In this document: positions 1-9,269 of the stretch, piece after piece
Numbering within the stretch: position 1 is the first letter of the stretch
Layout: the number at the start of each line of letters is the position of its first letter
The notes under the pieces: model-generated
Databases searched by the model: none
What the model saw: only the letters and a program-made list of their open reading frames with translations
What the model was told of the DNA's origin: nothing
Source: Paeniglutamicibacter cryotolerans
GTDB taxonomy: Bacteria; Actinomycetota; Actinomycetes; Actinomycetales; Micrococcaceae
NCBI RefSeq assembly: GCF_014190875.1
Contig: NZ_JACHVS010000001.1
Span: forward strand, 2,480,001-2,544,000
Reading direction: 5' to 3'
Length of the DNA stretch: 64,000 nucleotides
Program-made: the position numbers and the translations under genes

Positions 1-112
1 GGACCAGATCGTCGAAACACTGATCGAAGAGGCTATGCGCCTCGCCGAGGAAATGGGAGGCCCGGATGGCGAGAATACTGTCCAGGGTGGCCCCGTGGTT
101 TCCGTCAGCTAA
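1..112 (+). CDS. ispG: 4-hydroxy-3-methylbut-2-enyl diphosphate synthase, C-terminal end (partial)
   Basis: Frame 2 is open from the window edge to a TAA at 110-112 and gives 36 residues beginning DQIVETLIEEAMRLAEEMG and ending PVVSVS. This tail resembles actinobacterial IspG/GcpE, the Fe-S enzyme of the non-mevalonate isoprenoid pathway. A following GNAT gene and nearby proS also fit the usual ispG context in Micrococcaceae. Only the tail is visible and no catalytic residue can be checked, so the name rests on tail resemblance and synteny. The next gene starts inside it (47-bp overlap). Confidence 0.7.
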   Translation, partial: DQIVETLIEEAMRLAEEMGGPDGENTVQGGPVVSVS

Positions 113-971
113 AAGCCGGCGTACCCCCGGGGAACCCCTCACGGAGTCCATCCGCGTCCTAGCAGACGCCGACACTCCGGCCCTGCGCGCGCTCATCGCA
201 CGGGACCCGGTATCCAATATTTTCATGGACGCCCAGCTCGATGCCATCGGTGGCGCGGGGCCCGCTTCCTCGGGCTCCTTCGTCCTCGGACGCTTCGACG
301 GCGGCCTGTTGATTTCAGCCTGCTGGGTGGGCGCCAATCTGGTGCCGATCCAGATGACCGGGGAGGACGCCGCCGAGTTCGCCCGGGTGCTGGTCCCCAT
401 GGGACGGCACTACGCCTCGATCTTCGGCCCTTCGGCCGCCGTCCTTGGACTGTGGCAGGGGCTGGGCGAGGGCACTCAGCGGGCCTTCGACGTGCGTGAG
501 CACCAGCCCCTGATGGTGCTGGATGCAGCCCCGCAGGTGGCGCCGAACAAGGCCTTGCGGATCAGCCACGAGGGCGAGTTCGAGTTGCTGCTGCCGGCCT
601 GTGCCGCCATGTTCGAGGAGGAACTGGGCTACTCGCCACTGGCGGCCGGTGGGTCCTACTACCGTTCGAGGGTGCGCAGCCTGATGCGCCAGGGGCACTC
701 GATGGTTGACATCAGGGACGGAGAAATCAGGTTCAAGGCCGAACTGGGCACCGTCTCGGCCAGGGCAACCCAGATCCAGGGCGTCTGGATGAACCCGAAA
801 TACCGCGGCCAGGGTTCAGCGGCGGCCTACATGTCGGCCGTGGCCGGATACGCGTTGTCGCTGGCCCCGGTGACCAGCCTGTACGTCAACGACTACAACG
901 CCCCCGCCCTGGCCACATATAAAAAGGTCGGATTCGAAGTGGTCGGGGAATTCGCCACCGTGCTGTTCTGA
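66..971 (+). CDS. GNAT family N-acetyltransferase with N-terminal DUF4081-type domain
   Basis: 301 aa. The N-terminal half (about residues 28-140, with SACWVGANLVP near 85-94) matches the DUF4081 region found before GNAT domains in actinobacteria. The C-terminal half is a GNAT fold: the acetyl-CoA loop RGQGSAAA is at 247-254 and the late YNAPALATYKKVGF segment at 277-290. It probably transfers an acetyl group from acetyl-CoA; the substrate is unknown. The ATG at 66 follows GGGAGG (55-60) at good spacing, so it is preferred although it lies inside the ispG end; GTG 87 is the only other in-frame option before the conserved region. The overlap suggests translational coupling to ispG. Confidence 0.85.
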   Translation: MARILSRVAPWFPSAKSRRTPGEPLTESIRVLADADTPALRALIARDPVSNIFMDAQLDAIGGAGPASSGSFVLGRFDGGLLISACWVGANLVPIQMTGEDAAEFARVLVPMGRHYASIFGPSAAVLGLWQGLGEGTQRAFDVREHQPLMVLDAAPQVAPNKALRISHEGEFELLLPACAAMFEEELGYSPLAAGGSYYRSRVRSLMRQGHSMVDIRDGEIRFKAELGTVSARATQIQGVWMNPKYRGQGSAAAYMSAVAGYALSLAPVTSLYVNDYNAPALATYKKVGFEVVGEFATVLF

Positions 972-1045
972 GCGGCGGGTGGCTTGTTGCCCGCTCGGGA
1001 GACCCCCGGGATTTCGAGAGCCGGCACGGGTAGAATGGCAACCCC

Positions 1046-1813
1046 ATGACAGATTTCACCGCCCCCGTTTTCCTCCGCCCGGCTTTCAAGCGATCCCTCG
1101 GCATGTCCATGGCTGTTTCGGCGTTGGGGCTGGCCCTGCTGCTGTCCGGCTGTTCCTCGGGAAACCCTGTTCCGGATCCTTCGGGGGGTACCGGCACTGT
1201 GACCCCGCCGGCGGAACTCGGGAAACTCGACGCATCTGTGCTCGAGGACGTGGCACGGACTTTCGCCGCTGAGCATCCCGGTTCCAAGATGCTGGACGGG
1301 GCCCAGATCCGCGCCCAGATACCGGCGACCGAGAAGTGGCTCAAGACGGTGGTCATCGAACCCGAGCGCTGTGGCTACTATGGCGGGCAGAGCCTGACCG
1401 AGCAGCTTGCCGTGGCCGAGCTGGCGGTCGTGACGCTTCCGCGAGCCGAGGGGCAGCAATCCGCGCAAATCACCGTGTCCTCCTATCGGGAGGCCGAAAC
1501 GCTGGTCGCCGACATCTCCACCCAGCAGTACCTGGACAAGGACTGCGGGACGTTCAGCGTGACCAGTGGCGGCCAGACGGTGAAGAACAGGATCGAGGCG
1601 GTCCCCGTTGATTCTTCCGCGCCGTACGGTTCGGGCATCCTGGCCACGGCGACCAGCGGGAAAAAGACCACCAGGAACCTGACGGTCAGGGCAGTCGATG
1701 GGAACGTCATGGTGACCTCCACCCGTGATGCCGGTTCCGATGTCGCCGCGGCCACCCAGGCGGCGCAGACCGACGTCGAGCGGATGCTCGAGCTCCTGCG
1801 CGCCCGCGGCTAG
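1046..1813 (+). CDS. Putative lipoprotein of unknown function
   Basis: 255 aa. A basic n-region (R12, K15, R16) and hydrophobic stretch end in lipobox LLSG-C with Cys36, so the mature protein should be lipid-anchored on the outer face of the membrane. After a short Pro/Gly/Thr linker comes one globular domain (about 55-255). It shares a pattern with the next lipoprotein: an acidic helix, a residue run around I-P, then EPxxCG. This vaguely resembles extracellular sensor-type domains of actinobacterial lipoproteins, but no function can be assigned. TAGAAT at 1031-1036 lies 9 nt before the ATG and no Shine-Dalgarno is visible. An internal Met20 is a possible alternative start. Confidence 0.7.
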   Translation: MTDFTAPVFLRPAFKRSLGMSMAVSALGLALLLSGCSSGNPVPDPSGGTGTVTPPAELGKLDASVLEDVARTFAAEHPGSKMLDGAQIRAQIPATEKWLKTVVIEPERCGYYGGQSLTEQLAVAELAVVTLPRAEGQQSAQITVSSYREAETLVADISTQQYLDKDCGTFSVTSGGQTVKNRIEAVPVDSSAPYGSGILATATSGKKTTRNLTVRAVDGNVMVTSTRDAGSDVAAATQAAQTDVERMLELLRARG

Positions 1814-1962
1814 GAGTCCCCGGACGGCCGGAGGGTAGTTCTCCCCATTCAAAAGGTCGGGATGGTCGCCACCGGGCCTGTAGGGTTTAGCGCAAGAGGA
1901 AGTTAGGCCAATCAATCGCCTAAGTCCAGTCCCAGGAACTCCAGCACGAGGTAACGATCATC

Positions 1963-2883
1963 ATGAAGAAGACAGCTTTCCTTGCCCTTCCCTTCGCAGC
2001 AACACTCGCACTGACCGGTTGCGGCGCTCTGGGCTTCCCGGCGGCGAGCCAGACCGCGACGACGCAGGCGGCCGCTCCCACTACCGAAGCCGCCGCGGCA
2101 CCCTCGGCCGTGGTCCCGTCCCCGGCGCCGACCACCGGGGCTCCGTCCCCGACCCCTGCGGATCAGCAGCCCACGACCGAGGCGGCTCCCGAGGTGGCTG
2201 TGACACCGGACGCCGAGGCGCCCGCCACCGGCGCCTCAGAGCAGCCCACCGGAACGAGCTATGTCCCAGCCGCGGGCTCTGGCCAGCTCACCGACGCGCA
2301 GCTGGCCTCGGTCATGGATTACGTGAAGAGCAGTTTCCCGAGCAATGGCGCCGTCATCCTGGACAGCGCCACGATCAAGGATGCCCTGCCGATGGCCACT
2401 TCCCTGGCCGAGAGCATGGACGTCGAGCCGGCGTCATGCGGCGCGCTGGCCAGCACCAGCACCCCGGCAGGCTTTGAATCGCTGACCATGTCTGCCCTGT
2501 CCTGGCCGGGCGCACAGCTCGGCGCCGTGAACACCGTGGGCATCAACTCCTTCCCGAACGCCGCGGCGGCATCCGACGCCGCCCGGGAAAACAAGGCCTT
2601 GGTGGCCGCCTGCCCGAGCTTCACCATGAACATGGCGGGCATCAAGGTCAAGGCCACCACGAAGCCGGACAACGCCTTCACGGGCAAGGCCGGCTTCGTC
2701 GATGCCTGGGTCAAGGGCATCGAGGTGGACGGTGCTGTCGTGAACACCGCGTCGGTGACCTACCTCGTGGGCAACAACGTGGTGACGGCCACCGTTTCCG
2801 GCACCGGCGATGGCATCGAGCTGATGACCGACGCCGAGATGATGTCGGCTACGACCCTGAGCGGCCTCCAAGAGAACAGCTAA
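1963..2883 (+). CDS. Putative lipoprotein, relative of the upstream lipoprotein
   Basis: 306 aa. Signal peptide [19 protein letters not shown] with lipobox cysteine Cys20. Residues about 25-100 are an Ala/Pro/Thr-rich, low-complexity linker, the usual stalk through the cell wall. A globular domain follows (about 105-306); its order 'L-x-D-A-Q-L ... I-K-D-A-L-P ... VEPASCG' parallels 'L-D-A-S-V-L ... I-R-A-Q-I-P ... IEPERCG' in the preceding gene. The two are therefore probably diverged tandem duplicates. GAGGT lies about 12 nt upstream of the ATG. Function unknown; a ligand-binding or sensor role outside the membrane is only a guess. Confidence 0.7.
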   Translation: MKKTAFLALPFAATLALTGCGALGFPAASQTATTQAAAPTTEAAAAPSAVVPSPAPTTGAPSPTPADQQPTTEAAPEVAVTPDAEAPATGASEQPTGTSYVPAAGSGQLTDAQLASVMDYVKSSFPSNGAVILDSATIKDALPMATSLAESMDVEPASCGALASTSTPAGFESLTMSALSWPGAQLGAVNTVGINSFPNAAAASDAARENKALVAACPSFTMNMAGIKVKATTKPDNAFTGKAGFVDAWVKGIEVDGAVVNTASVTYLVGNNVVTATVSGTGDGIELMTDAEMMSATTLSGLQENS

Positions 2884-3047
2884 TCGGCTGGCCCTTACCC
2901 GTCCTGGCAACCTCCCGGGATGCCCAGGCGGTGTCCCGGGCGGTGCGCGTTGGGTGCCGGGCCGGGGTACGGGTAAATTGGGTAGGTGCCCTACCGGGGC
3001 AGTCCCACCGATTAGCGGCTCCCGGGCCGCGGAAACGGATAGTTAGC

Positions 3048-4847
3048 GTGGTCCTTCGACTTTCCTCACTGTTCCTGCGCACGCTGCGCGAAGATCCCGT
3101 CGATGCCGAGGTCGCCAGCCATAAGCTGCTGGTTCGCGCCGGATACATCCGCCGTGCCGCCCCGGGCATCTACACCTGGCTGCCGATGGGCCTGCGCGTG
3201 CTGGCCAAGGTCGAGGCCATCGTCCGCGAGGAAATGAACTCCATCGGCGCCCAGGAAGTCCACTTCCCGGCACTGCTGCCGCGCGAACCCTACGAGGCGA
3301 CCAACCGCTGGACCGAATACGGCGAGGGCCTGTTCCGCTTGCAGGACCGCAAGGGCGCCGACTACCTGCTGGCCCCGACCCACGAGGAGATGTTCACCCT
3401 CCTGGTCAAGGATCTGTACAACTCGTACAAGGACCTGCCGGCGTACCTGTACCAGATCCAGAACAAGTACCGCGACGAGGCCCGTCCGCGGGCAGGCCTG
3501 CTGCGCGGGCGCGAATTCATCATGAAGGACTCCTACTCCTTCGACATCGACGACGATGGACTGGAGGCCGCATACCAGGCACACCGGGCCGCGTACATCA
3601 AGATCTTCGCCCGTCTGGGCCTGGAGGTCCTGCCGGTGTTCGCCACGGCCGGTGCCATGGGCGGATCCAAGTCCGAGGAGTTCCTGCACCCGACCCCGGT
3701 CGGCGAGGACACCTTCGTGCGCTCGGCCGGGGGATACGCTGCCAACGTCGAGGCGGTGACCACCGTGGTGCCGGCGGACATCGACTTCACCGACGCCCCG
3801 GCGTTCGAGGTCATGGACACCCCCGACACCCCGACCATCGACACGCTGGTCGCCGTCGCGAACCAGATGGCGGCCCGCCCCGAAGGGCCTTGGGAAGCCA
3901 TTGACACGCTCAAGAACGTGGTGCTGGCCGCCAAGCTTCCCACCGGTGAGCGCCAGCTGGTGGTCCTGGGCGTGCCCGGTGACCGCGCTGTCGACTTCAA
4001 GCGCGTCGAGGCGAACATCGCCTCGCACCTGGAGGTCGGCGGCGAGGTGGAAATCGAGGCGGCGACCGAGGCCGACCTGAAGAAGCACCCGACCCTGATC
4101 AAGGGCTACATCGGCCCGGGCAACGGCCTGGACCACGCAGTGCTCGGCTCCCAGGGCGCCAGCGGCATCCTCTTCCTGGTCGACCCGCGCGTGGTCTCCG
4201 GGACCAGCTGGATCACCGGCGCCAACGAGGCGGGCAAGCACGTCTTCGGCCTCGTCGCTGGCCGCGACTTCACCTGGGACGGCACCATCGAGGCCGTCGA
4301 GGTCCGCGCGGGTGACCCCGCACCGGACGGATCCGGTCCGCTGGAAACCGCCCGTGGCATCGAAATGGGCCACATCTTCCAGCTGGGGCGAAAGTACGCC
4401 GAGGCGCTGGACCTGAAGGTGCTGGACCAGAACGGCAAGCTCAAGGTCGTCACGATGGGCTCCTACGGCATCGGCGTCACCCGCGCCGTCGCAGCGCTGG
4501 CAGAGTCCAACCACGACGAGAACGGCCTGGTCTGGCCGCGCAACGTGGCACCGGCCGATGTGCATCTGGTCGTTACCGGTAAGCAGGCCGAACTGTTCGA
4601 GGCGGCCGAGAAGATCGCTACCGAGCTCGAGGCCCGCGGCATCGAGGTCATGTACGACGATCGTCCCAAGGTCTCGGCCGGTGTGAAGTTCTCCGACGCC
4701 GAACTGATCGGCGTGCCGACCATCGTGGTCATCGGCCGCGGCCTCGCGGAAGGCGTTGTCGAGGTCAAGGACCGTGCCACCGGCGAGGCGGCCAACGTCG
4801 CGGTGGACGAGGTAGTGGAACTGCTCGTGACTACGGTCAACGGCTAA
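3048..4847 (+). CDS. proS: Prolyl-tRNA synthetase (bacterial type with editing insertion)
   Basis: 599 aa from GTG 3048. Class II aminoacyl-tRNA synthetase that charges tRNA-Pro. Visible marks: N-terminal [12 protein letters not shown], the motif 2 region [18 protein letters not shown], the motif 3 region [17 protein letters not shown], and a C-terminal anticodon-binding domain (from about VHLVVTGK). The roughly 180-residue segment between motifs 2 and 3 corresponds to the INS editing domain that clears Ala-tRNA-Pro. An in-frame ATG at 2931 would add a 39-residue extension unlike the family, whereas GTG 3048 puts [17 protein letters not shown] at the N-terminus as in relatives; the upstream SD is weak. 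Length is normal for a bacterial ProRS. Confidence 0.95.
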   Translation: MVLRLSSLFLRTLREDPVDAEVASHKLLVRAGYIRRAAPGIYTWLPMGLRVLAKVEAIVREEMNSIGAQEVHFPALLPREPYEATNRWTEYGEGLFRLQDRKGADYLLAPTHEEMFTLLVKDLYNSYKDLPAYLYQIQNKYRDEARPRAGLLRGREFIMKDSYSFDIDDDGLEAAYQAHRAAYIKIFARLGLEVLPVFATAGAMGGSKSEEFLHPTPVGEDTFVRSAGGYAANVEAVTTVVPADIDFTDAPAFEVMDTPDTPTIDTLVAVANQMAARPEGPWEAIDTLKNVVLAAKLPTGERQLVVLGVPGDRAVDFKRVEANIASHLEVGGEVEIEAATEADLKKHPTLIKGYIGPGNGLDHAVLGSQGASGILFLVDPRVVSGTSWITGANEAGKHVFGLVAGRDFTWDGTIEAVEVRAGDPAPDGSGPLETARGIEMGHIFQLGRKYAEALDLKVLDQNGKLKVVTMGSYGIGVTRAVAALAESNHDENGLVWPRNVAPADVHLVVTGKQAELFEAAEKIATELEARGIEVMYDDRPKVSAGVKFSDAELIGVPTIVVIGRGLAEGVVEVKDRATGEAANVAVDEVVELLVTTVNG

Positions 4848-4855
4848 TAATTCCG

Positions 4856-5671
4856 ATGCTCGACTGGGCGGTTTTTTTCGGGGGTTCCGGTCTGCAGGAC
4901 ATGCAGACCGGAACCCTCGTGCTCATTTTGCTGGCGGGTTTTGCCGCCGGCTGGATCGACGCGGTGGTCGGTGGCGGCGGTCTGCTGCAGCTGCCGGCGT
5001 TGCTGCTGGTTCCCGGGATCTCGCCGGTACAGGCGCTGGCCACCAACAAGTTGGGTTCCCTCTTCGGGACCACCACCAGCGCCATCACGTATTACCGGCG
5101 GGTGCATCCGGATCTGCGCACGGCGCTGCCGATGGCCGCCGTGGCACTGGCCGGCAGCTTCGGCGGGGCGATCCTGGCCACGCTCCTACCGGCCGAGGTG
5201 ATCAAGCCCGTCATCATTGCCGCGTTGATCGCCGTCGGACTGTTTACGATGCTGCGGCCCACCGCCGGTGAACTCACGGCGCTGCGCTATTCCGGGGCCA
5301 GACACCACGCGACGGCTGCCGTTATTGGGCTGGTCATTGGCGGCTATGACGGGTTGATCGGCCCGGGCACCGGTTCCTTCCTGATCATCGCGATGGTCAC
5401 GCTGCTGGGCTATGACTTCCTGGCTGCCAGCGCGAAGGCGAAGATCGTGAACATGGCCACCAACCTCGGCGCGCTGGCCTTCTTCGTGCCCACCGGGCAC
5501 CTGCTGTGGGGGATCGGGCTCGTCCTCGGTATGGCGAATATGCTCGGCGGCTATCTGGGTGCGCGCATGGCGGTGAGCCGCGGCAGCAAATTCATCAGGA
5601 TCGTGTTCCTCTGCGTCGTCGGCGTGCTGATAGTGCGCCTGGGCTACGACGTGTTGTTCCCGGAAGCCTAG
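4856..5671 (+). CDS. TauE/SafE family membrane permease
   Basis: 271 aa, almost entirely hydrophobic, with about eight membrane segments. It has the TauE/SafE signatures AGFAAGWIDAVVGGGG near the N-terminus and a second copy-like motif GGYDGLIGPGTGSF in the middle, as in the internally duplicated family. Members export sulfite, sulfoacetate or other organic anions; the substrate here cannot be told. It starts 9 bp after proS. Two starts are possible: ATG 4856 (no SD) and ATG 4901, which matches the usual family N-terminus (MQTGTLVL). The ATG at 4901 falls in the loop of a perfect 15-bp hairpin (separate entry), so the start is uncertain. Confidence 0.85.
   Translation: MLDWAVFFGGSGLQDMQTGTLVLILLAGFAAGWIDAVVGGGGLLQLPALLLVPGISPVQALATNKLGSLFGTTTSAITYYRRVHPDLRTALPMAAVALAGSFGGAILATLLPAEVIKPVIIAALIAVGLFTMLRPTAGELTALRYSGARHHATAAVIGLVIGGYDGLIGPGTGSFLIIAMVTLLGYDFLAASAKAKIVNMATNLGALAFFVPTGHLLWGIGLVLGMANMLGGYLGARMAVSRGSKFIRIVFLCVVGVLIVRLGYDVLFPEA
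4882..4916 (+). repeat. Perfect 15-bp inverted repeat at the start of the TauE/SafE gene
   Basis: Arms GGGTTCCGGTCTGCA (4882-4896) and TGCAGACCGGAACCC (4902-4916) are exact reverse complements around a 5-nt loop GGACA. The A of the candidate start ATG 4901 is the last loop base. A T7 run lies just before it (4872-4878), not after it, so it is not a standard plus-strand intrinsic terminator. It may end proS transcription, or mask or expose the start of the permease gene. Confidence 0.75.
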
Positions 5672-5715
5672 GTCTCCCGGTCCGCCTTCGGCAGGTTCAG
5701 CCGGATGCCTCGCGG

Positions 5716-6951
5716 CTACTGGCTTGGAGCCGTGGGCGACCCCATGGTGGTTTCCGGGGACTCCTGTGTGCTTTGAACCCGCATGAAGTCCGGCACGATG
5801 CCGGTGACCTGGCGTGCCTGCAGGGCCTGGAACCAGGTGGTCCGGAGCAGGAAGCTGCGTGCCTCACCGCTTTGCGTGGCCGCGGCATCCCGCAAAAGCA
5901 GCGCAAGTTGGCCCTCGCCGCTGCGCGCGGCGTCCAGCGGATTTTGGCGCGCGTCGGCCGGCAGCTGATAGGCGGCCTGCCGCAGTGGTGCACAGTTCCA
6001 TGAGGCATCGACTTGGCCTTCTAGGGTGCTGGCGAAACCCACCAAGACCTTTTCCCGGTCCCAAGCCGCTGTGCGCAGCGTCCCGGTTCTCCGGGCGCCG
6101 GCAACGTCGTAGGCGTATCCCATCGAATAGGCGGCATCAATGACTTGCCCGAGCAACAAGCCGGATTGGCCCGCAGCCGGGTCCAATGCTGCGTCGGAAG
6201 CCGACTGTTCGGTTGTCGGACAGGCACCGAAGGTGAGCTCGGGCAATCCTTCCTGCGCCGAGAGCCCGATGCTGGCTCCCGTCGAGGGCGCCTCTTCCCC
6301 GGCAACTGCCGAGGACTGCGCATCAACCGGCCAGTTGGTGGCGGGACTGGGCAGCCCGTCGATGTCTGCGGCGCTGGCCCCGGCCGCGGAAGCGATGTTT
6401 CGGGCTTGAAGGATCAGCTCGATGCCGGAGCCGGAAAGTCGCCGAGCTTCCTGCTCGGGGGCCTGAATGCCGGCCTTCAGCAGGTTGTTTCCCACCTTTG
6501 CCAGATTAGTGCTGAACGCGGAGACCGAGAGCGGGGGAAGGGCCGCAACGGGTGCATCGGTTGCCGGCGCGCTCCTCGGGTCCGCCTCGGCCGCGGCCGA
6601 GGCCCCGGGTGTGAGTAATTCGACATGCTTCTCCAACATCGCCACGCTGGCCTGCAATGCGGCCGTGGTCCGGGCGTTGGTCGAGGACTCCGGGTAGGCG
6701 ATCATGTATCGCAGATCGGCGAGCAGCGGCCCGAGGTCATCGGTGGGCGCGGGATCCGGCACAACAACCGGCGTGTTGCCCCAAAAACGTTGCCATTCGG
6801 GGGTATCGCGCTGCAGGTACATGCCGCCACCGGTTACCGCCACGGCGCTCAGGAGCGCAACGAGGATCCCCGCCGTGAGCAGGGGAGCCCGGCCCTTGCG
6901 CCGTCGGGGTCGGGTAGTGCCGGGGGAGCTGGGATCATCGTGAATTGCCAT
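5716..6951 (-). CDS. Membrane-anchored DUF4439-type protein
   Basis: 411 aa from the ATG at 6951 (first in-frame ATG at 6993 gives 425 aa). A short basic cytoplasmic N-terminus (RPRRRKGR) precedes one membrane helix (LLTAGILVALLSAVAVTGGG); the rest should lie outside the cell. The C-terminal part, with AAYSMGYAYDVAGARR and a helical composition, resembles the ferritin-like DUF4439 domain of actinobacteria, usually found next to rimP as here. The middle is Ala/Ser/Pro-rich. It runs divergently from rimP. Molecular function is not known. None of the clustered ATGs (6963, 6957, 6951) has a clear SD. Confidence 0.7.
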   Translation of the reverse strand: MAIHDDPSSPGTTRPRRRKGRAPLLTAGILVALLSAVAVTGGGMYLQRDTPEWQRFWGNTPVVVPDPAPTDDLGPLLADLRYMIAYPESSTNARTTAALQASVAMLEKHVELLTPGASAAAEADPRSAPATDAPVAALPPLSVSAFSTNLAKVGNNLLKAGIQAPEQEARRLSGSGIELILQARNIASAAGASAADIDGLPSPATNWPVDAQSSAVAGEEAPSTGASIGLSAQEGLPELTFGACPTTEQSASDAALDPAAGQSGLLLGQVIDAAYSMGYAYDVAGARRTGTLRTAAWDREKVLVGFASTLEGQVDASWNCAPLRQAAYQLPADARQNPLDAARSGEGQLALLLRDAAATQSGEARSFLLRTTWFQALQARQVTGIVPDFMRVQSTQESPETTMGSPTAPSQ

Positions 6952-7054
6952 CAACATGATCATCCCATGCCGCGTCGGGGAGGATCGAGGCATGCCGTGA
7001 CGGGAGATAGCCGATACTCTTGGATGACAACATCATTACGTGGGAGGAAATGCC

Positions 7055-7624
7055 ATGACCGGCACGCCGGCAGATACCCAGCTTGAGGCTAATCGCCTAA
7101 AGAAACTACTGGAGCCCACCGTTGCCTCCCACAGCCTGTACCTCGAGGACGTCGAGGTACGCAACGCGGGCGCCCAGCGCATCGTACACATCGTGGTCGA
7201 CCTGCTTGAAGGCACCGGCGGAGTCCAGCTCGATACCATCGCCGAGGTTTCACGCTCGGTGTCCGACGTCCTTGACGCAGACCCGCTGGATGGGGCCACG
7301 CCCTACGACCTCGAGGTCTCCTCGCCGGGCGTATCGCGTCCGCTCACCGAGCTGCGCCACTGGCGCCGCAACGTGGGCCGCATGGTGAAGATCAACATGA
7401 TCGGGGAGGAAAACCTCATGGGACGCGTCATGGCGGTCACCGAGGACTCCATCACCGTGGTCCCCGAGCTTGAGGTTAAAAAAGGCATGAAGGCCAAGCA
7501 GGGCCCGGAGCGGGTCCTGGAATTCAGCGGCATCCGCCGCGGCAACGTCGAAGTCGAATTCACGCATGTCGACGACGCGGACCTTGAAGAACTAGACATC
7601 GACGAAGAGACTGAGGAGGCCTGA
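7055..7624 (+). CDS. rimP: Ribosome maturation factor RimP
   Basis: 189 aa. RimP binds the 30S subunit and helps its late assembly. The N-terminal domain ([21 protein letters not shown]) and central [25 protein letters not shown] are typical; the C-terminal SH3-like part ends in an acidic tail ([16 protein letters not shown]). The start is ATG 7055 because GGAGG (7043-7047) lies 7 nt before it; the in-frame GTG at 7040 would put the SD inside the gene. First gene of the rimP-nusA block, with nusA starting 1 bp after its stop. Confidence 0.95.
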   Translation: MTGTPADTQLEANRLKKLLEPTVASHSLYLEDVEVRNAGAQRIVHIVVDLLEGTGGVQLDTIAEVSRSVSDVLDADPLDGATPYDLEVSSPGVSRPLTELRHWRRNVGRMVKINMIGEENLMGRVMAVTEDSITVVPELEVKKGMKAKQGPERVLEFSGIRRGNVEVEFTHVDDADLEELDIDEETEEA

Positions 7625-7625
7625 G

Positions 7626-8600
7626 TTGGACATTGATATGAGCGCACTGCGCATGCTCGAGCGCGAACGGGAAATCCCGTTGGAAGTGCTGATCCCCACC
7701 ATCGAGCAGGCCCTGTTGCTGGCTTACCACAAGTCACCCGGTGCAGTGCCGCAAGCTCGTGCCCAGGTCGACCGCAAGAGCGGCCGCGTGACGATCCTCG
7801 CCACCGAGATGGACGACGACGGCACCCCGATGCCCGAATTCGACGACACCCCGACCGGTTTCGGCCGCATCGCCGCCTCGACGGCCCGCCAAGTCATCCT
7901 GCAGCGCCTGCGCGATGCCGAGGATGACAACATCCTGGGCGAGTTCAAGGGCAAGGAAGGCGAACTCGTCTCCGGTCAGATCCAGCAGGGCAACAACCCG
8001 ATCATGGTCCAGGTCAACCTGGGCGTCGTCGAAGGCCTGCTGCCGCCGCCGGAGCAGGTTCCGGGCGAGAAGTACGTCCACGGCAACCGCATCCGCGCCT
8101 ACGTCGTCGACGTGCACAAGGGCCCTAAGGGCCCGTCGATCACGCTTTCGCGTTCACACCCGAACCTGGTCCGCCGGCTCTTCGAGATGGAGGTCCCGGA
8201 GATCGCCGACGGTGCCGTGGAAATCATGGCCCTGGCCCGCGAAGCCGGACACCGCACGAAGATCGCGGTGCGCGCCACTGCAGCGGGAGTCAATGCCAAG
8301 GGCGCCTGCATCGGCGAAATGGGTTCCCGCGTCCGTGCCGTCATGACCGAGCTGAACGACGAGAAGATCGACATCGTCGACTTCAACGAAGACCCGGCAA
8401 AGTTCATCGCCTCGGCGCTCTCGCCGTCCAAGGTGAACTCGGTGACCATCGTTGATCCGGCCACGCGGTCGGCCCGCGTCGTGGTTCCCGACTACCAGCT
8501 GTCGCTGGCGATCGGCAAGGAGGGGCAGAATGCCCGCCTCGCGGCCAAGCTCACCGGCTGGCGCATCGATATCGTTTCCGATGGGGTAGTGCGCTCCTAG
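7626..8600 (+). CDS. nusA: Transcription termination/antitermination factor NusA
   Basis: 324 aa, the short actinobacterial form without the acidic C-terminal repeats of E. coli NusA. It binds RNA polymerase and nascent RNA and affects pausing, termination and antitermination. An N-terminal polymerase-binding domain ([18 protein letters not shown]) is followed by an S1 domain (about 120-190, [19 protein letters not shown]) and two KH domains ([39 protein letters not shown]). The start is TTG 7626: GAGGAGG at 7613-7619 is well placed for it but too far from ATG 7638, and MDIDMSALR is the usual N-terminus. Confidence 0.95.
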   Translation: MDIDMSALRMLEREREIPLEVLIPTIEQALLLAYHKSPGAVPQARAQVDRKSGRVTILATEMDDDGTPMPEFDDTPTGFGRIAASTARQVILQRLRDAEDDNILGEFKGKEGELVSGQIQQGNNPIMVQVNLGVVEGLLPPPEQVPGEKYVHGNRIRAYVVDVHKGPKGPSITLSRSHPNLVRRLFEMEVPEIADGAVEIMALAREAGHRTKIAVRATAAGVNAKGACIGEMGSRVRAVMTELNDEKIDIVDFNEDPAKFIASALSPSKVNSVTIVDPATRSARVVVPDYQLSLAIGKEGQNARLAAKLTGWRIDIVSDGVVRS

Positions 8601-8616
8601 CGCGCCGCGCCTTCCG

Positions 8617-8663
8617 GGCCGCCGCCCGCCATCCCTCCGGGGTGGCGGGCGGCGGCCTTTATC
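8617..8663 (+). terminator. Strong hairpin terminator after nusA
   Basis: A 15-bp GC stem (8617-8631 with 8643-8657) and an 11-nt loop are followed by TTTAT. It sits 16 bp after the nusA stop, so nusA and ylxR-infB may be partly separate transcription units. Confidence 0.85.
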
Positions 8664-8730
8664 GGAGCGTGCGGTGCCGTAGTGGCCCACGGCACGCCAC
8701 ATCGTCCCGGGAAACGCGCTAGACTGGTCT

Positions 8731-8769
8731 GTGGCCCCGGGTGGGGGCGGTAATCGAATGCAGGAGTGA
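8731..8769 (+). other. Possible 12-residue leader ORF before ylxR
   Basis: TAGACT (8720-8725) is followed 5 nt later by GTG 8731, which opens a 12-codon frame (V-A-P-G-G-G-G-N-R-M-Q-E) ending TGA 8767-8769. That stop overlaps the first in-frame GTG of ylxR (8766) as GTGA. It fits a leaderless leader peptide, but so short a frame can arise by chance. Confidence 0.25.
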
Positions 8770-8777
8770 ATCCGAAC

Positions 8778-9104
8778 GTGAGTGCGCAACATACGCCGCA
8801 ACGCACGTGCATTGGATGCCGTCAGACCCGGGACCAAGATCTGTTGATGCGCTGGGCCGTGGAACAGGGAGATGGCCGTAGCGTCGTCGTTCCCGATCCA
8901 CGCCGGTGCATGTCCGGCAGGGGCGCATGGCTGCACCCCACGCCGGAATGTGCCGCTCTGGCCCTCAAGCGCCGGGCATTCCCACGGGCCTTCAAGAAGG
9001 CCGTGGACGATGCCGGTGTGCTCACGGCGATGGCTGCACATGATTCCTCAACCGGAGGAAACATCAACACGAGAATCCAACCTGAGAGCGGGTCAGCGAA
9101 CTGA
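8778..9104 (+). CDS. YlxR (DUF448) family RNA-binding protein
   Basis: 108 aa from GTG 8778. It carries the YlxR/DUF448 signatures: RTCIGCRQTRDQDLLMRW near the N-terminus, then DPRRCMSGRGAWLHPTPECAALALKRRAFPRAF. The gene almost always lies between nusA and infB, as here. YlxR proteins bind RNA (RNase P association has been proposed) and act in gene regulation. AGGAG (8762-8766) is 11 nt before GTG 8778, which is preferred over GTG 8766. The last 20 or so residues (after MAAHDSS) are unlike the conserved core. Confidence 0.9.
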   Translation: MSAQHTPQRTCIGCRQTRDQDLLMRWAVEQGDGRSVVVPDPRRCMSGRGAWLHPTPECAALALKRRAFPRAFKKAVDDAGVLTAMAAHDSSTGGNINTRIQPESGSAN

Positions 9105-9132
9105 TGGAAACCCGATGAGTTCCAAGCGATGA

Positions 9133-9162
9133 GCGCCTGAAAATGACTCGTCATTTAAGCGC
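9133..9162 (+). other. Small hairpin in the infB leader
   Basis: AAATGAC (9141-9147) pairs with GTCATTT (9150-9156), flanked by GCGC at 9133-9136 and 9159-9162. It lies in the 165-bp ylxR-infB gap. No terminator T-run follows, and a regulatory role is only a possibility. Confidence 0.3.
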
Positions 9163-9269
9163 CGAAGTGCCCATGTCGTCCGTCCCGGACGCCGGGCGAA
9201 ACAAGCAAGAGTTGGCTCGTACTTAAGACTTTTTCACAAAGTGGTGGTGCGGGCCGAGACAGGAGAAAT

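Noticed and set aside
4872-4878. T7 run after proS as an intrinsic terminator
   Set aside because: No stable hairpin precedes it; the strong dyad is downstream of the T-run.
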